From positions 1 through 24,373 of IMG/VR virus record IMGVR_UViG_3300028925_006488: a stretch of DNA of 24,373 bases; one strand, written 5' to 3'. The DNA is from a virus. The translations under genes and the position numbers were made by a program. The notes under the pieces are model-generated. The model was not told the DNA's origin. It did not search any database and was given only the letters and a program-made list of their open reading frames with translations. Shown here piece by piece: positions 13,798 through 20,722 of the stretch. How positions within the stretch are numbered: position 1 is the stretch's first letter; the number at the start of each line of letters is the position of its first letter.

Positions 13798-14379
13798 ATG
13801 AAAAAAACAATATTAATAGACTGTGATGGCGTAGTTTTAAATTGGGAATATGCATTTGACATATTCATGGAAGAGTTTGGTTTTAAGAGAGTTGAAGGTT
13901 CACAGTTTATATATGATATTAGTCAAAGATACGGTGTTGAAAAAGCACAAGGTAAGAAACTAATAAAACAATTTAACGAAAGTGCTGCAATTGGTTACTT
14001 ACCTCCTCTAAGAGATGCAGTACAGTATGTAACAAAACTTGCAGATGAAGGATGGGACTTTCATGCAATTACAAGTTTGTCAACAAACAAGTATGCACAG
14101 AAACTAAGAAAAAGAAACTTAGAAAAACTATTTGGTGAAGACACATTTAGTGTTGTTACTTGTATAGCAACTGGTGCTGAAAAAGATGATGCACTAAGTA
14201 AGTATGCAGGCAGTGGTTACTATTGGGTAGAAGACAAACCTGAGAATTGTTTAGCAGGTTCTAAGCAAGGTCTTAAACCTTTGTTAGTAGAACATGGTTT
14301 TAATATGGACTGTAAAGATTTTCCTTTGGTCAAAAATTGGGAAGAGATCTACAAAATTTTAAATTGTGAGTTGATATGA
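13798..14379 (+). CDS. HAD-family phosphatase, 5'(3')-deoxyribonucleotidase-like
   Basis: 193 aa. HAD motif I is LIDCDGVVLNW with the nucleophile D8 and D10, motif II is the ITS around residue 97 (FHAITSLS), the lysine lies in EKDDALSKY, and motif IV is YYWVEDKPENC (about 141-151). Motif I and the small helical cap (about 20-70) resemble deoxyribonucleotidases, which remove phosphate from dNMPs. Together with MazG this would tune the nucleotide pool during infection. Phosphatases acting on other small substrates share the same motifs, so specificity is open. A good ribosome binding site (TAGGAGAG) precedes it, and its end overlaps the next gene by ATGA. Confidence 0.8.
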   Translation: MKKTILIDCDGVVLNWEYAFDIFMEEFGFKRVEGSQFIYDISQRYGVEKAQGKKLIKQFNESAAIGYLPPLRDAVQYVTKLADEGWDFHAITSLSTNKYAQKLRKRNLEKLFGEDTFSVVTCIATGAEKDDALSKYAGSGYYWVEDKPENCLAGSKQGLKPLLVEHGFNMDCKDFPLVKNWEEIYKILNCELI

Positions 14380-14735
14380 TGAGAACATTTATATACAACA
14401 GTTGGAACGGCATCATGAATGCCAACATGAATCCACTAAAGAACATTCCTGATACTAATGTTAGACATATGGTACTACAGATACTAGCATGGATGTGGTG
14501 CATCTGTTTTGGTATGATGGTTGGTAGTATTACTGCATTTGGCATTAGTTTATTTGCACATGCTTTTATACTGGCAGCAATAGTAATTACAGTTGCAACA
14601 TTTGAACTTGCTAAAACGAAACCAAGTTTCTTTTTAAAGAAAGATTACCACACGCCTAGTCGTAGTAGAGCAATATATTATAAAGGAAAAAGGATAGAAC
14701 TAGATGCAAGAGACGTTGGAGGTGAACATGAATAA
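14376..14735 (+). CDS. membrane protein with two spans
   Basis: 119 aa, not recognised. Two hydrophobic helices are visible, about residues 31-54 (HMVLQILAWMWCICFGMMVG) and 56-78 (ITAFGISLFAHAFILAAIVI). The N-terminus and the basic C-terminal 40 residues (KKDYHTPSRSRAIYYKGKR) probably face the cytoplasm. It is coupled to the HAD phosphatase through ATGA. It is the last plus-strand gene before the two minus-strand genes, ending nine bases from the next stop codon on the other strand, with no obvious bidirectional terminator between. Confidence 0.65.
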   Translation: MMRTFIYNSWNGIMNANMNPLKNIPDTNVRHMVLQILAWMWCICFGMMVGSITAFGISLFAHAFILAAIVITVATFELAKTKPSFFLKKDYHTPSRSRAIYYKGKRIELDARDVGGEHE

Positions 14736-14744
14736 ATTAGTCAG

Positions 14745-15278
14745 TTACGACATATCCCCACCACCCACTGCCATAATCAAAGGCATAGTTATAGTTATTT
14801 GATCATTGCTTATAAGATACTGCATAGAATTACCATATTGTGAAACATCCAAAGTACTGGAGTCGTCGCCTGTCACTCCACATAAGTGAGCTTCTGCATA
14901 TGCATGAAGTGTAGTCCAGTCTGATACTTCGCCTTTAGTCATGCCATTACCAGAACCAGCATTATTTTGGTAATATTTGCCATCACTGGCTTTAGGATTA
15001 TATCCTAAAAATGTTACACTTACATTTCTGTCGTTATCATCATCAACATAGAGGTCGTTTAACAATTCAATTTTCATTACAACTCTAGCAGATCCGTCTC
15101 TTTTTCTATCTGGTAATCCTGATACGTCAAAAGTTGCTATTGTAGCATTAGCCTCATCTTCACCAACGACTTCATATACTTCATCAACTACGTTTCCATT
15201 GATTGTTATTTTTACTTTGGCATTCTCATCACCAGCCTTTGTCTGGTACATCTGTATACCAATTCTATAATCGGCCAT
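14745..15278 (-). CDS. virion-type protein with carbohydrate-binding-like domain
   Basis: 177 aa. Residues 1-93 match the layout of calcium-dependent xylan-binding modules (CBM36/60 type): strand KVKITINGNVV, then RVVMKIELLNDLYVDDDNDR followed by NVSVTFLGY. The key feature is the ND....DDDNDRN motif, the calcium- and sugar-binding loop of those modules. Residues 95-177 are Gly/Ser/Asp-rich with a repeated beta look. A late-type box lies 36 bases upstream on the minus strand and the ribosome binding site is a strong AAAGGAGG. A capsid or fibre decoration protein that touches host surface sugar is a reasonable guess, not shown. Confidence 0.65.
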   Translation of the reverse strand: MADYRIGIQMYQTKAGDENAKVKITINGNVVDEVYEVVGEDEANATIATFDVSGLPDRKRDGSARVVMKIELLNDLYVDDDNDRNVSVTFLGYNPKASDGKYYQNNAGSGNGMTKGEVSDWTTLHAYAEAHLCGVTGDDSSTLDVSQYGNSMQYLISNDQITITMPLIMAVGGGDMS

Positions 15279-15312
15279 AGAGGACCTCCTTTTGAAACAA
15301 TTTTATATACTT

Positions 15313-16056
15313 TTATTTATCATTGTAAATTGTTAGAATCTCACTTACAGCAGGGTGTCTTTCAATATCGTTATGTGTAAATTTAACCATTCTGATAAAT
15401 TTGCTAGTACCAAACTTTTCGTAAAGTTTACCAAAGTCTATCAATCCGTTCTCTGATTCTCGTCTATCTGTTTGTTGAATGTCACCAGTAACAACCATAC
15501 GACTATCGTCTCCGATACGAGTAAGTAACATCTTCATTTGATTTGGTGTTGCATTCTGCATCTCATCTGCGATGATGTAACAGTTTTTAAAAGTTCTTCC
15601 ACGCATGAATGCAAGAGGAGAGATTTCAATAATACCGTCTTCTATCATTTTCGCAGTTTCTTGTGGACTATAATACTCTTGTATTACGTCAAATATAGGT
15701 CTAGTCCAGGGCGCCATTTTTGCATTTAGGTCACCTGGCAAAAACCCGTGCTTTTCATCATCGACACCAACTGCTGGTCTTGTGACTACTATGCGTTCTA
15801 TAGTTTTTGCTTTTAGTTCTTTGATTGCAGAGACTACTGCTAACATGGTTTTACCTGTACCTGCAGGCCCAACGCCAAATACAATCGTATTGCTTGGATT
15901 TAATAATTGTTCGATATACGTTTCTTGATTTAGGTTTCTTGGAATTAATACCACAGATTTTTTGCGTGTGATATAGTTATCCATATTAACAACATTATTG
16001 TCGTTACTTGAGTTGTTTTGATGTTTTTGTTTTTTATTAAATCGTTGTCGACTCAT
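15313..16056 (-). CDS. phoH: PhoH-like P-loop ATPase
   Basis: 247 aa. Walker A is GVGPAGTGKT (61-70), Walker B is IIADEMQNAT (161-170), and the C-terminal GDIQQTDR motif of the family is present. Residues 1-30 are a basic, Asn-rich extension. PhoH is one of the commonest auxiliary genes of marine phages; it is linked by name to phosphate starvation, but its role in infection is not settled and RNA- or nucleotide-related activity has been suggested. The ribosome binding site is GGGAGGA, eight bases before the ATG. A 54-base ORF with its own strong site lies just upstream on the same strand. The stop overlaps the late-type box of the next minus-strand gene. Confidence 0.95.
   Translation of the reverse strand: MSRQRFNKKQKHQNNSSNDNNVVNMDNYITRKKSVVLIPRNLNQETYIEQLLNPSNTIVFGVGPAGTGKTMLAVVSAIKELKAKTIERIVVTRPAVGVDDEKHGFLPGDLNAKMAPWTRPIFDVIQEYYSPQETAKMIEDGIIEISPLAFMRGRTFKNCYIIADEMQNATPNQMKMLLTRIGDDSRMVVTGDIQQTDRRESENGLIDFGKLYEKFGTSKFIRMVKFTHNDIERHPAVSEILTIYNDK
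15314..15321 (-). promoter_or_regulatory. late-promoter-like box GATAAATA, minus strand
   Basis: Read on the minus strand, GATAAATA overlaps the stop codon of phoH and lies 36 bases before the carbohydrate-binding-like gene, the same spacing as at 3392 and 6175. It sits in the loop of an inverted repeat, AACAATTT (15296-15303) and AAATTGTT (15327-15334). It would let the structural-type gene be expressed late and apart from phoH. Confidence 0.55.
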
Positions 16057-16071
16057 TTAAAGTCCTCCCTA

Positions 16072-16125
16072 TTAAATAGTTTTAATGAAGTAGGACATAA
16101 GCCTGGATGTAATCAATTGGGGCAT
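16072..16125 (-). CDS. possible leader ORF before phoH
   Basis: 17 codons plus stop on the minus strand (MPQLITSRLMSYFIKTI), starting at 16125. The site AAAGGAGG lies at 16131-16138, a perfect match to the 16S anti-Shine-Dalgarno. The ORF ends 15 bases before the PhoH ATG. Its start codon sits inside a small hairpin (16120-16131). It may be a leader peptide that couples or tunes phoH translation. It may equally be a chance ORF behind a purine-rich stretch. Confidence 0.35.
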   Translation of the reverse strand: MPQLITSRLMSYFIKTI

Positions 16126-16131
16126 CTGCCC
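16120..16131 (-). promoter_or_regulatory. hairpin over leader ORF start
   Basis: GGGC-AGAT-GCCC on the minus strand forms a four-pair stem with the ATG of the 17-codon ORF beginning in the loop, directly after the ribosome binding site. Such a hairpin could hide the start codon. There is no U-tract, so it is not a standard terminator on either strand. Confidence 0.3.
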
Positions 16132-16216
16132 TCCTTTCACATAGGTATTTACTTTTGATAATTGATGGTTATATACTGTTATATGGAATATGAGCCTATA
16201 TCCTATGATATTTTTA

Positions 16217-16245
16217 TTGCATTTACTGCATAACTATGTTAATAT
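16217..16245 (+). promoter_or_regulatory. weak promoter candidate before methyltransferase
   Basis: TTGCAT at 16217-16222 and TAATAT at 16240-16245 with a 17-base spacer (each four of six). TATAAATG at 16243-16250 is one base from the T4 late consensus and is an alternative. The ribosome binding site ATAGGAG (16254-16260) follows. A promoter is expected here because the upstream gene points the other way, but which element is used is unclear. The rest of this intergenic block shows only the leader ORF and AT-rich sequence. Confidence 0.35.
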
Positions 16246-16267
16246 AAATGCATAATAGGAGTTAAAG

Positions 16268-16945
16268 ATGAATCTAAAGATACTAAATGAAGTAGAATAC
16301 ATGTTGCAGACTAGTCCTCAGGCATTGAGAAGTCCTGCAAAACTAAAGCAGTTAATCAACGGAATATTCTCTGTTGAATTAGATGATGTAAGTTTTAGTA
16401 CAGTTGCCGAACTTACAGATAAAATAGATACCGCAGTACTACACAAGTATTTTGGTGAAGTATGGCAACCAGAGACTAAAAAGTTTAAGTATAGCGGACT
16501 TAAAGTTATTGAAGAAGTTAATGCACTTAAACCTAGAAACGTACTAGATATAGGATGTGGGTATAACGAGTTCAAAGGTAAGATACCTAACTTAATTGGT
16601 ATCGATCCTTATAATACTAATGCTGACTACGAAGTTGGTATAATTGACTACAAGACTGATATTAAGTTTGATGTAGTAATTGCACTAGGCAGTATTAACT
16701 TTGGATCAACAGATAAAGTGTTTGCTGAACTTGAAAAGGCAGTAAATTTGTGTGCTCCAGGTGCAGTAATGTTCTTTAGAGTTAACCCTGGATTACAACA
16801 CCCCAAACCAGAAGCAAAATGGATAACTTTTTATCCATGGAACAGTAACTTTATTATGAATTGTGCAGACTACTTTAATGTAGATATACTTGATTTACGA
16901 AATGATTCAAATAATAGAATGTACTTTGTTTGGAGAACTAAATAA
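16268..16945 (+). CDS. class I SAM-dependent methyltransferase
   Basis: 225 aa. Motif I is NVLDIGCGYNEFKGKI (about 91-106), followed by LIGIDPYNTNADY (acidic loop) and FDVVIALGSINFGS (motif IV region). The core is completed by a strand near 165 (PGAVMFFRVNPG). The N-terminal 80 residues are helical and not assigned. There is no DNA-methyltransferase catalytic motif; a small-molecule or protein substrate is more likely. Similar single-domain enzymes occur in T4-like marine phages. A good ribosome binding site and a start in line with the promoter region support the 5' end. A terminator-like hairpin follows. Confidence 0.8.
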   Translation: MNLKILNEVEYMLQTSPQALRSPAKLKQLINGIFSVELDDVSFSTVAELTDKIDTAVLHKYFGEVWQPETKKFKYSGLKVIEEVNALKPRNVLDIGCGYNEFKGKIPNLIGIDPYNTNADYEVGIIDYKTDIKFDVVIALGSINFGSTDKVFAELEKAVNLCAPGAVMFFRVNPGLQHPKPEAKWITFYPWNSNFIMNCADYFNVDILDLRNDSNNRMYFVWRTK

Positions 16946-16958
16946 CAATATACAAATG

Positions 16959-17002
16959 CAACAGTAACGCAGTCTGCGGACAAGTTCACTGTTGTTTAAT
17001 TT
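16959..17002 (+). terminator. terminator-like hairpin
   Basis: CAACAGT (16959-16965) pairs with ACTGTTG (16988-16994) over seven bases, with an inner hairpin CGCA-GTC-TGCG, and is followed directly by TTTAATTT. It sits between the methyltransferase and the transporter operon. The U-tract is interrupted and the outer loop is large, so termination may be partial. It could also fold as a leader structure of the operon that starts at 17018. Confidence 0.5.
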
Positions 17003-17017
17003 CCCGAAAGAAAATTA

Positions 17018-17569
17018 ATGACAATACCTAACAGAATCTTTCTGACAGGTGTGCCAGGAAGTCGTTGGAGTGGAATTGCTCAAGAAATTGAACAAGATCC
17101 TAGATTCAACACGACTGACAGGACTCCTGATAGAGAATACACACACGGCGAGTTTAGTGGACACGTAGGAGCATACTTTGGAACAGGTATGGAATTTCCT
17201 GCTATACTAGATACAAAAAATTTGGATAGACCTTATACAGGCAACAGTACAAAACTACATAAAAGTCATGAGTGGGCTAGAGTCCTAGACGATATTGTTG
17301 AGCAGTATCCACACTCAGGAATCGTACTAATATATAAGAATGACGAAGCAAGTTTAGATTGGTGGTTACAAGCAGGTGGGTTTAATATAACATATCCTGA
17401 CTACAAATATTATGATGACAAGTTTAGAATGAGAATTGAGATAGGCGAACAGAATATAGGTATTCTAAGATTTGCACAAAAGCATAAGTTAACTTGGAGA
17501 CAACATAATAAACATTCTGATGTGTTTATTGCAACATATAATATACAAGACGGAGAACTTCGGCTATGA
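17018..17569 (+). CDS. P-loop-like protein coupled to the transporter
   Basis: 183 aa. The N-terminus, IFLTGVPGSRWSGIAQEI (residues 7-24), resembles the phosphate-binding loop of sulfotransferases and kinases, but lacks the GK(S/T) of a true Walker A. Later conserved-looking pieces are KSHEWARVLDDIVEQYP, IVLIYKND and DWWLQAGGFNITYPDY. A PAPS-dependent sulfotransferase-like fold is possible; the evidence is thin. It ends in an ATGA overlap with the TctA gene, so it is made together with the transporter and could act on it or on its solute. GAAAGAAAA is a poor ribosome binding site. Confidence 0.6.
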   Translation: MTIPNRIFLTGVPGSRWSGIAQEIEQDPRFNTTDRTPDREYTHGEFSGHVGAYFGTGMEFPAILDTKNLDRPYTGNSTKLHKSHEWARVLDDIVEQYPHSGIVLIYKNDEASLDWWLQAGGFNITYPDYKYYDDKFRMRIEIGEQNIGILRFAQKHKLTWRQHNKHSDVFIATYNIQDGELRL

Positions 17570-19002
17570 TCGAAATGATCGCAGCCTTATTAGGTGGTGT
17601 ACTTTATGGACTAATAATAGGTATTATACCTGCCGCAGGAGCAACCACAGGTTTAATTGCACTGTTTGGTTTTATCAGTTACTTTGTACACGAACCTTAC
17701 TTAGGTGTTATATTCCTAATGGCAGTTGTTGCAGCCTCAACCACAGGCGACTCGTTTACTGCAATACTACTAGGTATACCTGGTGCTAACAGTGCCGCGG
17801 CTACAATGGTAGACGGCTTTCCACTAGCACAACAAGGTAGAGCAGGCTATGCAATAAGTGCAGCCGTTACTACATCAACAGTGAATGGATTAATTTGGGG
17901 TTGTTTGGTATTTTTACTACTGCCTTGGTATACTAACTTGATAATGATATTAGGTATTCCTGAACTGTGGGCATTCACTGTACTAGCACTTGCTACAGTA
18001 GGATTTTTAAGTAACAAATATTGGTTCCGCACAATACTTGCTATTGCTTTTGGAATATTCATAGGGTTAGTAGGAGTTAACCCAGAGAACAATGAACCTC
18101 GATTTACACTAGGTTGGTTTTACTTAGAAGACGGTGTACAAATTATGGCAGTTGCCGCAGGGTTGTTTGCTATTCCAGAACTAGTAAAAGGATTGTTTAC
18201 AAAGACAAGCACTGCCAATGGAGAAATACGCAAAGGCGAATTAGTGGCTGGCATGAAAGCAGTTTGGGAGAATCGCTGGTTGGCACTTAGAGGTGGATTC
18301 ATTGGTGCGTTTATAGGATTATTACCAGGACTAGGTGGACAAATGGCAGACTGGTTGGCTTATGGTTCAGCAGTTGCAGCCAATCCAAAAGAAAAGTTTG
18401 GTAACGGAAATATCAAAGGAGTTATTGGACCCGAAGGTGCTAACAATTCGCAGAAAGCAACTTCAATGATTACAACAGTGATATTTGGCATACCAGGTGC
18501 AAAGTTTGCAGCCATATTGATGAGTTTGTTTATGTATCTAAACATTGAATTAGGTACACCGGATATTGCTGAAGACAAAGAATTATTTACAAGTATGACA
18601 TTTGGGTTTTTAGGTGCAACAGTTATTGTTGCACTTATTTGCATGTTTCTAATCAAACCTATTTGCAAGATAGCAAGTGTTCCATACAAGTATTACTTTC
18701 CAGTACTGCTGGCATTGATTATTTTTACATCAATGCAATACACAGGCGGATGGGAAGATCTCGCAATGTTGGCAATATTTTCCTGCTTGGGATTCTTTTG
18801 CAAACATTTTATGTTTAGTCGACCTGCACTGCTAATTGGATATATTTTAGCAGACAAGGTTGAAGGCTTTACACTACAACTCCTAGGAATATACACCTGG
18901 GAGACACTAATTACAAGACCGATATTCATGGTACTAATTGTTTGTATCATTGGTATCTTAATATTCAGTATAACAAGAAAAGGAAAAATAGATTATGCTT
19001 AA
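17566..19002 (+). CDS. tctA: TctA-family permease, tripartite tricarboxylate transporter
   Basis: 478 aa, near the usual 500 of TctA. Family motifs are present and in order: GLIIGIIPAAGATTGLIAL (15-33), TGDSFTAILLGIPGANSAAA (60-79) followed by TMVDGFPLAQQGRAGYA, then the second-half repeats GLLPGLGGQMADWLAYGSA (251-269) and GVIGPEGANNSQKA, FGIPGAKFAAILM (285-319). About ten to twelve membrane spans are visible. TctA forms the large membrane subunit, which with small subunit TctB and periplasmic TctC imports carboxylates such as citrate by ion symport. The gene looks intact, overlaps the P-loop-like gene by four bases and the binding protein gene by eight. It probably changes solute uptake in infected cells; the solute is unknown. 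Confidence 0.93.
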   Translation: MIEMIAALLGGVLYGLIIGIIPAAGATTGLIALFGFISYFVHEPYLGVIFLMAVVAASTTGDSFTAILLGIPGANSAAATMVDGFPLAQQGRAGYAISAAVTTSTVNGLIWGCLVFLLLPWYTNLIMILGIPELWAFTVLALATVGFLSNKYWFRTILAIAFGIFIGLVGVNPENNEPRFTLGWFYLEDGVQIMAVAAGLFAIPELVKGLFTKTSTANGEIRKGELVAGMKAVWENRWLALRGGFIGAFIGLLPGLGGQMADWLAYGSAVAANPKEKFGNGNIKGVIGPEGANNSQKATSMITTVIFGIPGAKFAAILMSLFMYLNIELGTPDIAEDKELFTSMTFGFLGATVIVALICMFLIKPICKIASVPYKYYFPVLLALIIFTSMQYTGGWEDLAMLAIFSCLGFFCKHFMFSRPALLIGYILADKVEGFTLQLLGIYTWETLITRPIFMVLIVCIIGILIFSITRKGKIDYA

Positions 19003-20059
19003 AATACTTACTACACTAGCAGTACTGCTAGGATTTACTACATCAGCAGTTGCTGATTACACCTTTGTTGTTCCACAAAAGCCAGGTGGTGGAACAAGTG
19101 TGTGGGCACAGATTGTTGCCACAGAAATGGAAAAATACTTGGATGAAAAGATTATTATCAAACACATTCAAGGTGCTAGAGACATTCCAGGATTTAACAA
19201 ATGGCACAACGACATGAGAGACGACGACAAAGTTGTTATGGTATCACATGGTGGTAACGGTGTTAGTTTCTTAAATGAAAAAGTAGACTACGACTACAAC
19301 GAATACGACAGTGTTGGACTTATGAACCTAAACATTATTGTGGCAGCTCGTAAAGACCATAATCCATATGGCGGAAAGACTTCATTTGCCGCTGGTAGTG
19401 GACAGATTCCAGAAGGTATTGCAATAACACTATTAAAATGTGGCCCTGGACTTACAACAGAACAATATATCGATTGTTTTAAAAATAACGTCAATTGGAT
19501 TAAAGGCATGAAAGGCGGACAAAGACGTCTAGCATTTAAACGTGGCGAACTAGATGGAACAAGAGAAAATCCAGCCGCATTTAAAAAGCATGTACAACCC
19601 GTCATAGACAAGGGACTAGCAGGGTTATGGTTTCATCATGGCATACTACAACCAGATGGTTCACATGCAGATGATCCAAACTATCCAGGTATACAAATGG
19701 AAGACTTATTCTATGCCGCAAATAGAACAAAGCCTGAAAGTGATTTATATGCTGCCTACAAACTTGTAAAAAGTTTCCGTGATGGTATGCAGAAAGCACT
19801 ATGGGTAGCAAAAGGCAATCCTAATAAAGCAAAACTAATTGCTGCATTAGAAAAAGTTGCAACAACTCCTGAATCAATTAAAGCAGTTCAGAAGAAAGTT
19901 GGACAATACGATTGGTTAATTGGTAAAGATGGTGACGCTCATAGAGATACACTTATGAAACTAATAACACCAAAAGCATTAAGCACACTTGTTAAGTTTA
20001 ACAACGAAGCATTTGGAATTAAGGCTGTTTATAAAGATACACTAGTTGCCCAAAAGTAA
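18995..20059 (+). CDS. tctC: TctC-like periplasmic solute-binding protein
   Basis: 354 aa. A Sec signal peptide is clear (MLKILTTLAVLLGFTTSAVA, cut after residue 20), so the mature protein should go to the host periplasm. The first mature strand and loop, FVVPQKPGGGTSVWAQIVA (24-42), match the VPFPPGGGTD ligand loop of TctC proteins. Beyond that it is divergent: GARDIPGFNKWHN and MVSHGGNGVSFL are not typical, it has two cysteines (149, 161) that could form a disulfide, and it is somewhat longer than the usual 320-330. It probably feeds the TctA permease encoded just before it. Ligand identity cannot be read from the sequence. Confidence 0.85.
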   Translation: MLKILTTLAVLLGFTTSAVADYTFVVPQKPGGGTSVWAQIVATEMEKYLDEKIIIKHIQGARDIPGFNKWHNDMRDDDKVVMVSHGGNGVSFLNEKVDYDYNEYDSVGLMNLNIIVAARKDHNPYGGKTSFAAGSGQIPEGIAITLLKCGPGLTTEQYIDCFKNNVNWIKGMKGGQRRLAFKRGELDGTRENPAAFKKHVQPVIDKGLAGLWFHHGILQPDGSHADDPNYPGIQMEDLFYAANRTKPESDLYAAYKLVKSFRDGMQKALWVAKGNPNKAKLIAALEKVATTPESIKAVQKKVGQYDWLIGKDGDAHRDTLMKLITPKALSTLVKFNNEAFGIKAVYKDTLVAQK

Positions 20060-20279
20060 CTTAGTAACTTATGTTAAATATGCGAGTGCAGTAACCATAC
20101 TATTTGCTATGGTTCTGCATGTCGCAGGCATAACTCCTTGGAATAGCATACTGCAAATGGTAGGTGCTAGTGGTTGGATTTATGTAGGATATAAATGGAA
20201 TGAGAAAGCAATCATACTAAACTTCTTACCACAGTTTGCTATTATTATTCCAATGCTAATATGGATGTACTTTGCATGA
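20046..20279 (+). CDS. small membrane protein in the TctB position
   Basis: 77 aa from TTG 20046, which overlaps the end of tctC by 14 bases; no ATG is in frame before residue 22, so the start is unsure. Two to three hydrophobic segments are visible: YASAVTILFAMVLHVAGI (12-29), ILQMVGASGWIYVGY (35-49) and ILNFLPQFAIIIPMLIWMYF (57-76). True TctB has four spans in about 150 residues, so this is half the size and no clear homology is seen. It resembles small bacterial membrane proteins with W...G..WKEKA..L motifs. By place it may replace TctB or stabilise the permease. It overlaps the next gene by ATGA. Confidence 0.6.
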   Translation: MPKSNLVTYVKYASAVTILFAMVLHVAGITPWNSILQMVGASGWIYVGYKWNEKAIILNFLPQFAIIIPMLIWMYFA

Positions 20280-20512
20280 AACAATTTGAAAACAAAACAC
20301 TAGAAGATCCTGATAAACAAAAAGAAGTTGTAGATATAGTTAGAGGAATTATTAAAAGAGTAAAAAAGACATCTACTCATTGTTTAGTAATTTATGATAA
20401 ATCACAGAAAAAATTAAAAAGAAAAAAATTACATAAAGAACTTACTGAACATGAATTACTTGAATTATGTAATGATATGTGGGCAGCCCGTTTATGTGGG
20501 ATAGAATATTAA
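20276..20512 (+). CDS. small basic hypothetical protein
   Basis: 78 aa from ATG 20276, which overlaps the preceding TGA; an ATG 15 bases earlier lies inside the membrane protein gene. It is lysine-rich in the middle (KSQKKLKRKKLHKEL) with flanking helices (KEVVDIVRGIIKRVKK and TEHELLELCNDMWAARL). There is no membrane span. It could bind nucleic acid, judged by charge only. It is the last member of the overlapping run that begins at 17018, though it does not look like a transporter part. Confidence 0.6.
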   Translation: MKQFENKTLEDPDKQKEVVDIVRGIIKRVKKTSTHCLVIYDKSQKKLKRKKLHKELTEHELLELCNDMWAARLCGIEY

Positions 20513-20513
20513 T

Positions 20514-20714
20514 ATGGCAATCGGAGTAACAAAACATTTATTTGATTTTACTGGTTTAGTAGGTAAATGTGATAAAGGTCATGTTGTAAAAATTCTAACT
20601 AATGGATTTGGATTCTGTCCAGATTGCACAGAAGAGAATGATTTAAACCATACATTATGGGCACCGCCTGGGTTTGTATGTAAAGGTGGTTCTAAACTTG
20701 AAGATATTAAATAG
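20514..20714 (+). CDS. small zinc-ribbon-like protein
   Basis: 66 aa. CDKGH (residues 19-23) and CPDC (35-38) form two metal-binding knuckles of a likely zinc ribbon, and there is a further cysteine near 57 (FVCKGG). The ATG at 20514 lies one base after the previous stop. Small zinc ribbons in phages bind nucleic acid or proteins; nothing more specific can be said. Confidence 0.6.
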   Translation: MAIGVTKHLFDFTGLVGKCDKGHVVKILTNGFGFCPDCTEENDLNHTLWAPPGFVCKGGSKLEDIK

Positions 20715-20722
20715 GAGAAATA

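Noticed and set aside
17520-17789. 89-aa plus-strand ORF overlapping the start of tctA
   Set aside because: Wrong frame relative to both flanking genes, with a Cys/Arg-rich shadow composition.
18360-18950. Long minus-strand frames opposite tctA (also 17847-18302)
   Set aside because: They are the antisense of a hydrophobic permease gene with family motifs on the plus strand.
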